DNA of 64,000 nucleotides from Oryzisolibacter sp. LB2S (GTDB taxonomy: Bacteria; Pseudomonadota; Gammaproteobacteria; Burkholderiales; Burkholderiaceae_C), in assembly GCF_040732315.1 (NCBI RefSeq), contig NZ_CP160388.1:3493501-3557500 (forward strand), in the 5' to 3' direction. The notes beneath the pieces are model-generated. The model had not been told where the DNA came from, made no database searches, and worked only from the letters and a program-made list of their open reading frames with translations. This document shows, in pieces, positions 9,770-19,342 of this stretch (positions are counted from its first letter, which is position 1; every line of letters starts with the position of its first letter). The position numbers were made by a program, and so were the translations under genes.

Positions 9770-11363
9770 AGAAGGCGACGGCGCAGCCATCCTTGCGCGG
9801 GTCGGAGCCGGCGATGTAGCAGTCCCCCTGGCGCAGCACGAGCTGCGCGCCGCCGAAGGCGAACACGCCGTTGCCCGTCTCCACCGTGACCTCGTGGCCC
9901 AGGGCGCGCAGCCGCTCGACCACGGCGGGGTCGAAGTGCGGCTCCACGGCCAGGCCGCGCCCGCCCGTCACGCGCCAGCGCGGCGCGTCGGCCGCGGCCT
10001 GGGGGTTCTGGCCGTAGCGCAGCACGCGCAGCGCCATCTGCACATGGCCCTGGCTCTGCATGGGCCCGCCCATGACGCCAAAGGCCATCAGCGGCCGGCC
10101 GTCGGCATGCATGGCAAAGGCCGGGATGATGGTGTGCGACGGACGCTTGCCCGGGCCGACCTCGTTCGCATGGCCGGGGATGAGGCTGAAGCCATGGCCG
10201 CGGTTCTGCAGGCTGATGCCCGTGCCCGGCACCACCACGCCCGAGCCAAAGCCCATGTAGTTGGACTGGATGAACGAGACCATCATGCCCTGCGCATCGG
10301 CCGCGGCCAGGTACACCGTGCCGCCGGGGCGCGGCGCGCCGTGGACGGGATCGCCCGCGCGCGTGGGGTCGATCAGCGCGGCGCGTGCGCGCAGATAGTC
10401 GGGCGCGAGCAACTCGGCGGGCGCCACGCGCATGTGGTCGCTATCGGCGTTGTATCGGTGCAGGTCGGCCAGCGCCAGCTTCATGGCCTCTATGCTCGCG
10501 TGCACGGTCTGCACCTCATCGACACCCTGCGCGCCCACGCCATGGGCGTCCAGCATGCCCAGCGCCATGAGCGCGGCAATGCCCTGGCCGTTGGGCGGTA
10601 TCTCGTGGATCACCGCGTCGCCAAAGCGCTGGCTCACCGTGCCCACCCAGTCGGCCCGGTGGGCGGCCAGGTCCTCGAGCGTGAGCGCGCCGCCATGGGC
10701 CCGGGCATGCGCCACCATTTGCTCTGCCAGCGCGCCGCGGTAGAAGTCCTCGCCCTCGGTGGCCGCGATGCGCTCGAGCGTGCGCGCATGGGCCTCGCTG
10801 CGAAAGATCTCGCCCACGTGCGGGGGCCGCCCACCGGGCAGAAAGCATTCGGCAAAGCCGGGCTGGTCACCGAGCCTGGCCGCGCCCAGCCGCCACAGGC
10901 GCGCGATGACGGGCGAGACCGCAAAGCCCTGGCGCGCGTAGCCGATCGCGGGCTGCGCCAGCCGTGCCAGCGGCAGCGTGCCGAAGCGCCGGTGCAGCGC
11001 CACCCAGGCGGACACGGCGCCGGGCACGGTGACGGCGTTCCAGCCCTTCTCGGGAATGCCGCCCAGGCGCGCGAAATACTCGGGCGTCCAGGCCGCGGGC
11101 GCGCGGCCCGAGGCGTTCAGGCCGTGCAGCTGCCGGCCGTCCCAGACGATGGCAAAGCCGTCGCTGCCCAGGCCGCAGCCCGTGGGCTCGACCACGGTGA
11201 GCGCCATGGCCGAGGCAATCGCCGCGTCCACCGCGTTGCCGCCGGCCTGCAGCATGGCCAGGCCCGCCTGGGCCGCGAGCGGCTGCGAGGTGGCGACGAC
11301 GTTGCGCCCCAGCACCGCGCTGCGCCGCGAGGCATAGGGCTGGTTCCAGTCGAGCTGCTGCAT
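9768..11363 (-). CDS. Gamma-glutamyltransferase family protein
   Basis: N-terminal-nucleophile hydrolase of 531 residues. It has the family blocks AGGNAVDAAIASAMALTVVE near residue 40, IPPNGQG near 256, and the autoprocessing site PGGTVYLAAAD with the probable nucleophile Thr349, followed by QSNYMGFGSG and RPSHTIIPA. There is no signal peptide, so a cytosolic form is likely, unlike periplasmic E. coli GGT. It resembles GGT-like acylases as much as true glutathione hydrolases, so the exact substrate is open. It is convergent with the patatin gene and 30 bp downstream of ung. Confidence 0.85.
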   Translation of the reverse strand: MQQLDWNQPYASRRSAVLGRNVVATSQPLAAQAGLAMLQAGGNAVDAAIASAMALTVVEPTGCGLGSDGFAIVWDGRQLHGLNASGRAPAAWTPEYFARLGGIPEKGWNAVTVPGAVSAWVALHRRFGTLPLARLAQPAIGYARQGFAVSPVIARLWRLGAARLGDQPGFAECFLPGGRPPHVGEIFRSEAHARTLERIAATEGEDFYRGALAEQMVAHARAHGGALTLEDLAAHRADWVGTVSQRFGDAVIHEIPPNGQGIAALMALGMLDAHGVGAQGVDEVQTVHASIEAMKLALADLHRYNADSDHMRVAPAELLAPDYLRARAALIDPTRAGDPVHGAPRPGGTVYLAAADAQGMMVSFIQSNYMGFGSGVVVPGTGISLQNRGHGFSLIPGHANEVGPGKRPSHTIIPAFAMHADGRPLMAFGVMGGPMQSQGHVQMALRVLRYGQNPQAAADAPRWRVTGGRGLAVEPHFDPAVVERLRALGHEVTVETGNGVFAFGGAQLVLRQGDCYIAGSDPRKDGCAVAF

Positions 11364-11393
11364 GGTGGTCGCTGTGCCGTGGTGATGGCCGTA

Positions 11394-12113
11394 TCAATAG
11401 CCATGTTGCACGCGAAACGCACGCGCCTGGCCGAAATGCCCACAGCCGATGAAGGGCTGGGGCGGGCGCAGCGCCGACAGCGGCGAGGGGTGGTTGGCCG
11501 TGAGCACCAGATGGCCGCGGTCCTGCGGGATGAGGGCGCGCTTGGACTGGGCATGCGCGCCCCAGAGCATGAAGACCACGGGCCGCTGCCCCTGGGCCAC
11601 ATGGCGGATCACGGCGTCGGTGAGCAGCTCCCAGCCACGGCCCGCGTGGCTTGCGGCCTGGCCCTCCTCCACCGTGAGGCAGGTGTTGAGCAGCAGCACG
11701 CCGTTTCTGGCCCAGGCCACCAGGCTGCCGCCGGGCTCGGGAAATGGCGGAAACGGCACGCCCAGGTCACGCCGCATCTCCTTGAAGATGTTCTGCAGCG
11801 AGGGCGGCAGGCGCACGCCCGGCGCCACCGAGAACGCCAGCCCCTCGGCCTGGCCGCGCCCGTGGTAGGGGTCCTGGCCCAGGATGACCACGCGCACGGC
11901 CTCGGGCGGCGTGAGCTCGAGCGCGCGCAGCGGCCGCGGCGGGAAGATGCTGGCCCCGGCCTGCAGGCGTGCGCTGAGAAAGGCGAGCAGCGCCTGGCCG
12001 CGCGCGCCGGCAAAAAAATCGTCGACCAGCGGCCGCCAGAGCGGCGCGACGGGCCAGTCGGCGGGGCTGGCACTGGCCAGCTGGGTCGACGCATCGGCGG
12101 ACATTTCTTGCAT
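11394..12113 (-). CDS. ung: Uracil-DNA glycosylase, family 1
   Basis: Removes uracil from DNA to start base excision repair. The family 1 signatures are complete: VILGQDPYHGRGQAEGLAFS with the catalytic Asp, GVLLLNTCLTVE, FMLWGAHAQ, and the minor-groove loop HPSPLS. Length is 239 residues, near the usual 220-230, with a short extra N-terminus. It starts at the ATG at 12113 and is followed by the gamma-glutamyltransferase gene on the same strand after 30 bp. Confidence 0.97.
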   Translation of the reverse strand: MQEMSADASTQLASASPADWPVAPLWRPLVDDFFAGARGQALLAFLSARLQAGASIFPPRPLRALELTPPEAVRVVILGQDPYHGRGQAEGLAFSVAPGVRLPPSLQNIFKEMRRDLGVPFPPFPEPGGSLVAWARNGVLLLNTCLTVEEGQAASHAGRGWELLTDAVIRHVAQGQRPVVFMLWGAHAQSKRALIPQDRGHLVLTANHPSPLSALRPPQPFIGCGHFGQARAFRVQHGY

Positions 12114-12118
12114 CCGAC

Positions 12119-12157
12119 AGACCTCCAGCGCTTGTCCATCAAGCGCGAACAGCTATG
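12119..12157 (-). repeat. Dispersed repeat, copy C
   Basis: Minus-strand copy containing AGCTGTTCGCGCTTGATGG then ACAAGCGCTGGAGGT. It fills the gap between the diguanylate cyclase gene and ung; the A-rich left end is degraded. Confidence 0.75.
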
Positions 12158-12158
12158 G

Positions 12159-14483
12159 TTACGATAGTGAATCGCTGCCGTTGTCCACGCGGTTGCGGCC
12201 CTGCTGCTTGGCGCGGTACAGGTGGGCATCGGCGCGGGCCAGCAGATCCTCGGGAGTGCTGGCGGCGTCGGGCACCTGGGCGGCCACGCCCAGGCTGATG
12301 GTGACCACGTCCGCCACGGGCGACGCGCCGTGCACGATGCCCAGCGCGCGCACGGCGTGGCAGAGCACGCCGGCGATCTCGCTGGCGTCCTCGAGGTCGC
12401 ATTCGGGCAGCAGGCAGGCGAACTCCTCGCCGCCATAGCGCGCCACCAGATCGTGTGACCGCCCCAGCCGGCTGCGCAGCTCGTGGGCCACCACGCGCAG
12501 GCAGGCATCGCCGCGCGGATGGCCGTAGAGGTCGTTGAACGGCTTGAAGTGGTCGACGTCCAGCAGCACCAATGCCAGCGGCTTGCCACTGCGCATGCAG
12601 CGGCGCCATTCGCTCTGCAGCTGCTGGTCGAAATGGCGCCGGTTGGCAATGCCCGTGAGGCTGTCCGCGTAGGCCAGCCTGTGCAGCGCCTCGCTTTGCG
12701 CGAGCTGCGCGGTCCGGTCGTGGAAGATGGCCAAGACATGCGCGCCAAAGACCAGCCCGCCGATGGCGACGACGCGCTGCGTGCCGTCCTGGGACGTGAT
12801 GCGGTAGTCGTGCTCGGGGATCTGGCCATCGCCCTGCCTGGCCTGCTCCAGCGCCCGCGACCAGGTCTCCACCACCTGCTGTCGGTATGCGGGGTCGGGA
12901 TAGGCCTGCAGCGACCAGGCGTGCAGCGTGGGCGCCTCGGACTCACCCAGGCCGAAGTCCTGCAGAAAGCGCCGGTTGCGAAAGTAGATGCGCCTGTGCG
13001 CGTCGACCATGCACAGGCCCAGGGGCATCTCGTTCATCAGATGCTGCAGCACGCGCTCGGTCTCCTGCAGCTGCAGCGCCTGCCGCTTGGTGTCGGTGAT
13101 GTCGTCGACGTAGCCATGCCAGAGCACGGCGCCACTCTCCAGCCGCTGGGGCCGCGCCACGTCGCGCAGCCAGCGCTCGCCGTACCCGGGCAGGTTGACG
13201 CGGTACTCGTGGCGCCAGTCGGCCAGCGTGCACTCCGCCTCGCGCAGCCTGTACGCGCCCAGTTGCACATCATCGGGATGCACGCGTGCCAGCAGCGGGG
13301 CGGCATCCTCGCGCAGCGCGTCGGGTGTGAGGCCGAAGAGGTCCGCCACGCCGGGACTCGCGTAGGGGAAATGCTCGCGCCCGTCGGGCTCGCGCTGGTA
13401 CTGGTAGAGCATGCCGGGCAGGCTTTCCGCAAGGCGGTTCAGCAGCTCCCTTTGCCGGCGCTGCTCGGCCACGAGCCAGCGCATCCGCAGGTTCTGCCCG
13501 CGCCGGTAGCGCAGCATCAGCAGCGCTCCGGTCGCGACCACCAGCCCTGCCAGCAGATACGCGATGGCCAGGCCCCGAGCCTGCGCGCGCCATTCCGCAT
13601 ACACCATGCTCACGGGCCTGCCGACCCCGGTCACGAGCGGCCCGTCCATGTGCAGCGCCGCTGGCTGCACGGTGCGCAAGGCCATCAGGTAGGGCGCGCC
13701 CTGCTCGTACACGGGCCCGAGCGGCATCGAGGCCGGCTGGCCGCTGGCCAGGTGGCGCGTGAATGCACAGTCGCGCCGTGGCGTGTCACGCCCCGCGGGC
13801 GCCTCATCGTCGCCGAGCATCAGATAAGGCTGGCCATCGCCATGGGTCAGCCCGCTGAGCATGTCCGGCGCATAGCGCACGGACTGCAGCAGGGACTGAA
13901 AGAGTCGCGTGTCGAGCGATGCCGTCACCATGGCGGCCAGCTCGCCCTGGGGTCCGAGCAAGGCCCGGCCGAGCACCAGCACGCTGTCGCCCGACAGGCC
14001 GGTGCGGGGCTGCCCCACGAACAGGGTGTCGGCATGCGCCGAGCGCAATGCGGACCGAAAGTACTCGCGGCCACTGAGGTCCCGTCCCGCGAGCGCGGCA
14101 TTGCTGGAGGCCAGCACCCGTCCGTGCGCGTCCAGCAGACTGAAATCGCGCACGGCCGGTATGGCATCCGCAAACGTGCGCAGGCGCTCCTCCAGCCGCG
14201 CCCGCCCGTCGGCCCGGCAGCCGCCCTGCTGCAGATCGGCCCGCAGGCCGGCGAGCGCGTGATGGATGGCCTGCAGCTGCGGCACGAGGTTGTCGTGCAG
14301 CACCCCGGCCTGCTGGCTCAGCAGCGCGCGCTCGCGCTGCTCCGTGCGCTGGTACTCACCCCAGGAATATGCGGCGAGCACCATGCCGAGCAGCAGCCAG
14401 ACGAGCGCCAGCCACCACAGCGGACGCAGCCACGCCCGCTCGGGCGGGCGTCGCATGGTCGGGGCCGCGCAGGCCGCTCCCAT
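12159..14483 (-). CDS. Membrane sensor diguanylate cyclase (CACHE-PAS-PAS-GGDEF)
   Basis: Synthesises cyclic di-GMP in response to an extracytoplasmic signal. Order: membrane helix near residues 18-41, a periplasmic dCACHE-like ligand domain to about 300, second helix near 304-326, two PAS domains (to about 590), and a GGDEF domain. The active-site loop is RYGGEEF near residue 680, with an RxxD inhibitory site (RSHD) five residues before it, so the enzyme should be active and product-inhibited. The ATG at 14483 gives 774 residues; another ATG lies at 14456 and a TTG at 14495. The start abuts the 3' end of trpC. Confidence 0.9.
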   Translation of the reverse strand: MGAACAAPTMRRPPERAWLRPLWWLALVWLLLGMVLAAYSWGEYQRTEQRERALLSQQAGVLHDNLVPQLQAIHHALAGLRADLQQGGCRADGRARLEERLRTFADAIPAVRDFSLLDAHGRVLASSNAALAGRDLSGREYFRSALRSAHADTLFVGQPRTGLSGDSVLVLGRALLGPQGELAAMVTASLDTRLFQSLLQSVRYAPDMLSGLTHGDGQPYLMLGDDEAPAGRDTPRRDCAFTRHLASGQPASMPLGPVYEQGAPYLMALRTVQPAALHMDGPLVTGVGRPVSMVYAEWRAQARGLAIAYLLAGLVVATGALLMLRYRRGQNLRMRWLVAEQRRQRELLNRLAESLPGMLYQYQREPDGREHFPYASPGVADLFGLTPDALREDAAPLLARVHPDDVQLGAYRLREAECTLADWRHEYRVNLPGYGERWLRDVARPQRLESGAVLWHGYVDDITDTKRQALQLQETERVLQHLMNEMPLGLCMVDAHRRIYFRNRRFLQDFGLGESEAPTLHAWSLQAYPDPAYRQQVVETWSRALEQARQGDGQIPEHDYRITSQDGTQRVVAIGGLVFGAHVLAIFHDRTAQLAQSEALHRLAYADSLTGIANRRHFDQQLQSEWRRCMRSGKPLALVLLDVDHFKPFNDLYGHPRGDACLRVVAHELRSRLGRSHDLVARYGGEEFACLLPECDLEDASEIAGVLCHAVRALGIVHGASPVADVVTISLGVAAQVPDAASTPEDLLARADAHLYRAKQQGRNRVDNGSDSLS

Positions 14484-14487
14484 GGGC

Positions 14488-15288
14488 TCAGGCAAACAGC
14501 CGCGCCAAGGCCTGCCCCGGCTCGCCGGCGCGCATGAAGGCCTCGCCGACGAGGAAGGCGTTCACGCCAGCATCGCGCATCAGGCGCACGTCGGCGGGCG
14601 TGAGGATGCCCGACTCGGTCACCAGCAGGCGGTCGGCGGGCACCTCGCGGCGCAGCTCCAGCGTGGTCTGCAGGCTGACCTCGAAGCTGCGCAGATTGCG
14701 GTTGTTGATGCCCACGAGCGGGGTCTTCAACTTCAGCGCGCGCTCGAGCTCATGGCCGTCGTGCACCTCGACGAGCACGGCCATGTCCAGGCCATGGGCG
14801 ATGGCCTCCATCTCGGCCATGGCGCCGTCGTCCAGGCAGGCGGCGATGAGCAGCACGCAGTCCGCACCCATGGCGCGCGACTCGTAGATCTGGTAGGCGT
14901 CAACCATGAAGTCCTTGCGCAGCACGGGAAGCTGGCAGCTGGCGCGCGCCTGCTTCAGGTAATCGGGCTGGCCCTGGAAGAACTGGCGGTCGGTGAGCAC
15001 CGACAGGCAGGCCGCGCTCACCCGGCCGTCGCCCTCGGCGTAGCTCTGGGCGATGTCGGCGGGGAAGAAGTCGGCGCGGATCACGCCCTTGCTCGGGCTG
15101 GCCTTCTTGATCTCGGCAATCACCGCGGCCTGGCCGGCGGCCATTTTTGCGCGCATGCTGCCGACGAAGTCGCGCGTGAGCACGCGGCTCTCGGCGTCGC
15201 GGCGCATGTCGGCAAACGGCATGCGCTTCTTCGCGGCGGCGACCTCGTCACGCTTGACGTCGACGATTTTGTTCAGGATGTCGGACAC
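14488..15288 (-). CDS. trpC: Indole-3-glycerol-phosphate synthase TrpC
   Basis: Closes the ring of carboxyphenylaminodeoxyribulose phosphate to indole-3-glycerol phosphate in tryptophan synthesis. The TIM-barrel motifs [16 protein letters not shown] (catalytic Lys), [33 protein letters not shown] and VTESGI are present over 266 residues. It starts with GTG at 15288; a good Shine-Dalgarno (GAGGAAG) overlaps the stop codon of the preceding small membrane gene, implying translational coupling. Confidence 0.97.
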   Translation of the reverse strand: MSDILNKIVDVKRDEVAAAKKRMPFADMRRDAESRVLTRDFVGSMRAKMAAGQAAVIAEIKKASPSKGVIRADFFPADIAQSYAEGDGRVSAACLSVLTDRQFFQGQPDYLKQARASCQLPVLRKDFMVDAYQIYESRAMGADCVLLIAACLDDGAMAEMEAIAHGLDMAVLVEVHDGHELERALKLKTPLVGINNRNLRSFEVSLQTTLELRREVPADRLLVTESGILTPADVRLMRDAGVNAFLVGEAFMRAGEPGQALARLFA

Positions 15289-15297
15289 AGCACTTCC

Positions 15298-15447
15298 TCA
15301 ATTCTTGGAATCATCGGGCCGCGGCGCGCGCAGCACCTTGCGGATGACGCGGTGCATCAACACGCCGACGACGATGAACAGCAGCGACACGCCGAGCACG
15401 ATCCAGGTGCCGGGGTCTCGCCAGATGGGGGCGTCGAGCAGGCTCAT
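15298..15447 (-). CDS. Small single-pass membrane protein between trpD and trpC (49 aa)
   Basis: Short ORF of 49 residues starting MSLLDAPIWRDPGTW, with one hydrophobic helix (IVLGVSLLFIVVGVLM, about residues 16-31) and a basic, Arg/Lys-rich C-terminal tail. It lies 12 bp after trpD, and its stop overlaps the trpC Shine-Dalgarno, so it looks like a real member of the operon. I do not recognise a family. By the positive-inside rule the tail should face the cytoplasm. Function unknown. Confidence 0.65.
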   Translation of the reverse strand: MSLLDAPIWRDPGTWIVLGVSLLFIVVGVLMHRVIRKVLRAPRPDDSKN

Positions 15448-15459
15448 GGCGCCGCTTGC

Positions 15460-16494
15460 TCAGGCCGCGCGCTCTTGCGTCCAGGCCGCGAACTCCCGCA
15501 GCTTGGCCAGGGCCGCGCCGCTGGCCAGCGCCTGCTGGGCACGCTGCAGGCCCTCGGCGATGGAGGGCACGACGTTGGCCGCATAGAGCGCGGCGCCGGC
15601 GTTCAGGCAGACGATGTCGTGCGCCGGACCCTCGCCCCCCTGCAGCACATCAAGCAGCATGGCCTTGGACTGCTCGGGGTTGTCCACGCGCAGCGCGCGC
15701 GTGCCGGCCATGCGCAGGCCGAAGTCCTCGGGGTGAATCTCGTACTCGCGCACCACGCCGTCCTTGAGCTCGCCCACCAGCGTGCCCGCGCCCAGGCTGA
15801 TCTCGTCGAGCCCGTCCCGGCCATAGACCACGAGCGCGTGCTCGGCGCCCAGACGCTGCAGCGCGCGCACCTGTATGCCCACCAGGTCCTCGTGGAACAC
15901 GCCCATGAGGATGTTGGGCGCGCCCGCGGGGTTGGTCAGTGGCCCCAGGATGTTGAAGATGGTGCGCACGCCGAGCTCCTTGCGCACCGGCGCCACGTTC
16001 TTCATGGCCGGGTGGTGGTTGGGCGCGAACATGAAGCCTATGCCCACGTCGGCGATGCATTGCGCGATCTGCGCCGGCGTGAGGTGGATGTTCACGCCCA
16101 GGGCCTCCATGGCGTCCGCGCTGCCCGAGGTGCTGCTCACGCTGCGCCCGCCATGCTTGCTGACCTTGCCGCCCGCGGCGGCGATCACGAAGGTGGCGCA
16201 GGTGGAGATGTTGAAGGTGCCCGCGCCGTCGCCACCCGTGCCCACGATGTCCACGAGATGCGTGGTGTCGGCCACCTGCACCTTGGTGGAGAACTCGCGC
16301 ATCACCTGGGCCGCGGCCGTGATCTCGCCAATCGTTTCCTTCTTCACGCGCAGGCCGGTGATGATGGCCGCCGTCATCACGGGCGAGAGCTCGCCGCCCA
16401 TGATCATGCGCATCAGGTGCAGCATCTCGTCATGGAAGATCTCGCGGTGCTCTATGGTGCGCTGCAGCGCCTCCTGCGGGGTGATGGTGCTCAT
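15460..16494 (-). CDS. trpD: Anthranilate phosphoribosyltransferase TrpD
   Basis: Transfers phosphoribosyl from PRPP to anthranilate, the second step of tryptophan synthesis. The 344 residues include the PRPP/metal loop [38 protein letters not shown], and the [19 protein letters not shown] region typical of the family. It starts at the ATG at 16494. It is separated from trpG by a 246-bp gap full of repeats, unusual because the rest of the trp genes are tightly coupled, so trpD may depend on read-through or its own promoter. Confidence 0.97.
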   Translation of the reverse strand: MSTITPQEALQRTIEHREIFHDEMLHLMRMIMGGELSPVMTAAIITGLRVKKETIGEITAAAQVMREFSTKVQVADTTHLVDIVGTGGDGAGTFNISTCATFVIAAAGGKVSKHGGRSVSSTSGSADAMEALGVNIHLTPAQIAQCIADVGIGFMFAPNHHPAMKNVAPVRKELGVRTIFNILGPLTNPAGAPNILMGVFHEDLVGIQVRALQRLGAEHALVVYGRDGLDEISLGAGTLVGELKDGVVREYEIHPEDFGLRMAGTRALRVDNPEQSKAMLLDVLQGGEGPAHDIVCLNAGAALYAANVVPSIAEGLQRAQQALASGAALAKLREFAAWTQERAA

Positions 16495-16521
16495 GGTTGC
16501 CTCATTTTTGGCTCAGGTAGC

Positions 16522-16543
16522 GATACCCATTGGATACCCATTG
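16522..16543. repeat. Tandem 11-bp direct repeat
   Basis: Two exact copies of GATACCCATTG side by side in the trpD-trpG gap, just left of the paired palindromes. Confidence 0.7.
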
Positions 16544-16547
16544 ACCC

Positions 16548-16635
16548 CGTCATCCCCGCGAAGGCGGGGATCCAGGCGCCACACAAGCAGTTGATTCATC
16601 ACTGCTGTGGATCCCCGCCTTCGCGGGGATGACGG
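16548..16635. repeat. Paired inverted REP-like palindromes (BIME-type)
   Basis: Two copies of a palindromic unit (CGTCATCCCCGCGAAGGCGG and onward, 16548-16574; inverse copy 16608-16635) face each other across about 33 bp. Each unit folds as a CCCCGC..GCGGGG hairpin, and the pair can fold into one long stem. Such units are widespread repeats in proteobacteria and give false 'VIPAKAGIQ/DPRLRGDD' peptides when translated. A diverged third unit is at 44190. Confidence 0.9.
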
Positions 16636-16684
16636 TGGATTGTGCAAGCATCGCGTGCAATCAACAGGCATGGCTACTTTTATC

Positions 16685-16738
16685 TCGTTTTTGATAGCTG
16701 CTCGCGCTTGTCTGGCGCTCGTCACAGCCGATTTCTTC
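16685..16738 (+). repeat. Dispersed repeat, copy D
   Basis: Variant with TTTTTGATAGCTGCTCGCG then CTTGTCTGGCGCTCG, ending at the trpG stop codon. It lies next to the REP-like palindromes in the trpD-trpG gap. Confidence 0.75.
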
Positions 16739-16740
16739 TC

Positions 16741-17310
16741 TTATGCCTGCTGCAGGAAGTTCTTCAGCATGGCGTGGCCATGCTCGGTCAGGATGCTCTC
16801 GGGGTGGAACTGCACGCCCTCGACGGCCAGCTCGCGGTGGCGCACACCCTGGATCTCGCCGTCCTCGCTCGTGGCGGTCACCACCAGGCAGTCGGGCAGC
16901 GTGGCGCGCTCGATCGCGAGCGAGTGGTAGCGGTTCACGGTGAACTGGCGCGGCAGTCCGGCGAACACGCCTTGCTCGTCCGTGGTGATGACGCTGGTCT
17001 TGCCATGCATGAGCTGCTGCGCGCGCACTATGCGCCCGCCAAAGGCCGCGCCAATGCTCTGGTGGCCCAGGCACACGCCCAGGATGGGCAGCCTGCCGGC
17101 AAAGTGCCGGATCGCCGCCACCGACACGCCGGCCTCGGCGGGCGAGCAGGGGCCGGGCGAGATCACGAGCCGGTCGGGCGCGCGCGCGGCAATGCCCTCG
17201 AGCGTGATCTCGTCGTTGCGATACACCTCGACCTCGGCGCCAAGCTCGCCGAAGTACTGCACGATGTTGTAGGTGAAGCTGTCGTAGTTGTCGACCATCA
17301 GAAGCTTCAT
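16741..17310 (-). CDS. trpG: Anthranilate synthase component II (glutamine amidotransferase) TrpG
   Basis: Supplies ammonia from glutamine to TrpE for anthranilate formation; family members may also serve p-aminobenzoate synthesis. The class I triad is visible: nucleophile Cys in [10 protein letters not shown] (about residue 80), and His/Glu in [13 protein letters not shown]. Also present are [15 protein letters not shown] and [11 protein letters not shown]. Length is 189 residues. Its ATG overlaps the chorismate mutase stop by ATGA, so translation is coupled. Confidence 0.97.
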   Translation of the reverse strand: MKLLMVDNYDSFTYNIVQYFGELGAEVEVYRNDEITLEGIAARAPDRLVISPGPCSPAEAGVSVAAIRHFAGRLPILGVCLGHQSIGAAFGGRIVRAQQLMHGKTSVITTDEQGVFAGLPRQFTVNRYHSLAIERATLPDCLVVTATSEDGEIQGVRHRELAVEGVQFHPESILTEHGHAMLKNFLQQA

Positions 17311-17633
17311 GGCGCATCCCCCGGCGCGCGCAGGCGCGCAAATTCCTCGTGCTCGTAGGCGATGTAGGCCTCCATCATGCTGCGGTAGATGGCCTCGATC
17401 ACGTCGGGCTGGCCGCCCTCGGCCGCGGCGCGCGGGCGCACGCGGTCGATGATGGCCTCGATGCGCTCCTCGTCGCGCACCTGGCCCGCTTCCTTCTTGA
17501 TCCGCGCGGCCTGGGTCATGTAGCCGCCGCGTGTCACCAGCAGGGGCACGAGGATGTCGTCGAGCGCGTCGATCTGCCGACGCACCTCCTCCATCGTGGT
17601 GCAGTGCCGTACGTTTTCGATCGCGCGCGTCAT
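17307..17633 (-). CDS. AroQ-type (PchB-like) chorismate mutase inserted between trpE and trpG
   Basis: Predicted to isomerise chorismate to prephenate or, as in PchB-like proteins, act on isochorismate. The 108 residues fold as one AroQ helical domain: [19 protein letters not shown], Arg in VTRGG, the Lys in [19 protein letters not shown], and a final helix [16 protein letters not shown]. It overlaps trpE upstream and trpG downstream, each by ATGA. A mutase draining chorismate from inside the anthranilate synthase pair is unexpected. Domain assignment is firm; substrate is inference. Confidence 0.85.
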   Translation of the reverse strand: MTRAIENVRHCTTMEEVRRQIDALDDILVPLLVTRGGYMTQAARIKKEAGQVRDEERIEAIIDRVRPRAAAEGGQPDVIEAIYRSMMEAYIAYEHEEFARLRAPGDAP

Positions 17634-19129
17634 TCCAGACCTTCCTCTACCAATTCCGCCGCGCGCAGCAATGCGCGGGCCTTGTGTTCCGTTTCTTTCC
17701 ATTCGAGCTCGGGCACCGAGTCCGCCACCACGCCCGCGGCCGCCTGCACGTAGAGCATGCCGTCCTTGACGATGCCCGTGCGGATGGCAATGGCCACGTC
17801 CATGTCGCCCGCGTAGCTCAGATAGCCGCAGGCTCCGCCGTACAGGCCGCGCTTGGTGGGCTCGAGCTCGTCGATCAGCTCCATGGCATGCACCTTGGGC
17901 GCGCCCGTGAGCGTGCCCGCGGGGAAGGTCGCCTTGAGCACGTCCATGCTGGTCATGCCCTCGTTGAGGATGCCCTCGACGTTGCTCACGATGTGCATGA
18001 CATGGCTGTAGCGCTCGACGACGAAGGCCTCGGTCACCTTCACGCTGCCGGTCCTGGCAATGCGGCCGATGTCGTTGCGCGCGAGGTCGATGAGCATCAC
18101 ATGCTCGGCGCGCTCCTTCGGGTCATTGACGAGCTCCTGCTCGGCCGCCCTGTCCTTCTCGGGCGTGGCGCCGCGCGGACGCGTGCCGGCCAGCGGACGA
18201 ATCGTGACCTTGGTGCCCTCCTCGGTGCGCTCCTGGCGCACCAGGATCTCGGGGCTCGCTCCCACCACCTGGAAGTCGCCAAAGTGGTAGTAATACATGT
18301 AGGGCGAGGGGTTGAGCGAGCGCAGCGCGCGGTACAGGCTCAGCGGACTCTGCGTGTAGCGCTTGTGGATGCGCTGGCCCACCTGCACCTGCATGAAGTC
18401 GCCCGCGGCGATCAGCTCCTTGGCGCGCTGCACGGCCGCCAGGTAATCCTCCTTGGCAAAGCTGCGCTGCGCGGGGTGGCTCTCGCTGGCGCGCACCTGC
18501 GGCGCGCTCACCGAATACTTGAGCTGGTCCTTGAGCTCGCGCAGGCGCTTCTTGGCCTTCGCATAGGCCTCACTCTGGGCCGGGTCGGCATAGACGATGA
18601 GATAGAGCTTGCCCGAAAGGTTGTCGATGACTGCCAGCTCCTCGCACTGCAGCAGCAGGATGTCGGGGCAGCCCAGGCTGTCGGGCGGGCAGGAGTTCTC
18701 GAGCTTTTTCTCGATGTAGCGCACCGCGTCGTAGCCGAAATAGCCCGCCAGCCCGCCGCAGAAGCGCGGCAGCCCCGGGCGCAGCGCCACCTTGAAGCGC
18801 TTTTGGTACTCGGCAATGAAGTCCAGCGGGTTGCCGGCGTGGGTCTCGACCACCTGGCCGTCGCTCACGACCTCGGTGCGCGCGGCATCGCCGAAGCCGC
18901 TGGCACGCAAGAGCGTGCGCGCGGGCAGGCCGATGAAGCTGTAGCGCCCGAAACGCTCGCCACCGACGACGGATTCGAGCAGAAAGCTGTTGCGGCCATC
19001 GCCCTTGCCATGGGCGAGCTTCAGATACAGGGACAGCGGGGTTTCCAGGTCCGCGAAGGCTTCCGCAATCATGGGGATGCGGTTGTAGCCCTCCAGGGCC
19101 AGGCTTTTGAATTCCAGTTCAGTGATCAC
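17630..19129 (-). CDS. trpE: Anthranilate synthase component I TrpE
   Basis: Converts chorismate to anthranilate, the committing step of tryptophan synthesis. The 499 residues hold the feedback-binding element SFLLES near residue 49, the catalytic block [25 protein letters not shown], and [19 protein letters not shown]. It starts with GTG at 19129 without an obvious Shine-Dalgarno. A possible Trp leader peptide lies about 115-200 bp upstream. It overlaps the chorismate mutase gene by ATGA. Confidence 0.97.
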   Translation of the reverse strand: MITELEFKSLALEGYNRIPMIAEAFADLETPLSLYLKLAHGKGDGRNSFLLESVVGGERFGRYSFIGLPARTLLRASGFGDAARTEVVSDGQVVETHAGNPLDFIAEYQKRFKVALRPGLPRFCGGLAGYFGYDAVRYIEKKLENSCPPDSLGCPDILLLQCEELAVIDNLSGKLYLIVYADPAQSEAYAKAKKRLRELKDQLKYSVSAPQVRASESHPAQRSFAKEDYLAAVQRAKELIAAGDFMQVQVGQRIHKRYTQSPLSLYRALRSLNPSPYMYYYHFGDFQVVGASPEILVRQERTEEGTKVTIRPLAGTRPRGATPEKDRAAEQELVNDPKERAEHVMLIDLARNDIGRIARTGSVKVTEAFVVERYSHVMHIVSNVEGILNEGMTSMDVLKATFPAGTLTGAPKVHAMELIDELEPTKRGLYGGACGYLSYAGDMDVAIAIRTGIVKDGMLYVQAAAGVVADSVPELEWKETEHKARALLRAAELVEEGLE

Positions 19130-19243
19130 GTCAGGAGATCCCAGCTCATGCGGCAGGCTGCAGGCCGTGCCGCGGGTTCATTCGGGAAGCGGCCCCTCCG
19201 GGAAGCGGGCCAGGGGTGCACGCCGGGCCGCGCCCAGGTGCGA

Positions 19244-19327
19244 TCAGAAGTGGCAATGCGCTGGCTTGCGCCAGGGCCAGGCTCCCCGGTCGCTACGACC
19301 TGCAATGACGCGGCGGTGAATGAACAT
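19244..19327 (-). CDS. Candidate trp leader peptide (27 aa, contains W-P-W)
   Basis: A 27-residue reading frame, [20 protein letters not shown] and onward, lies upstream of trpE on the same strand and contains two nearly adjacent Trp codons. An extended -10 ends six bases before the ATG, predicting a leaderless transcript. After the stop, a GCAC..GGGC / GCCC..GTGC hairpin and further GC-rich stems occur before trpE. No clear U-run terminator was seen, so classical attenuation is not proven. Confidence 0.45.
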   Translation of the reverse strand: MFIHRRVIAGRSDRGAWPWRKPAHCHF

Positions 19328-19333
19328 GGGCGC

Positions 19334-19342
19334 AGTGTAGCA
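19334..19342 (-). promoter_or_regulatory. Extended -10 promoter upstream of trpE leader
   Basis: Minus-strand TGCTACACT is a good extended -10 (TGnTATAAT-like). Its normal start site would fall on the A of the candidate leader ATG at 19327. No good -35 at 17 bp was found. Confidence 0.45.

Noticed and set aside
14266..16632. Plus-strand frame antisense to trpC-trpD ending in a VIPAKAGIQ-type peptide
   Set aside because: The peptide comes from REP-like palindromes, a known source of false proteins.
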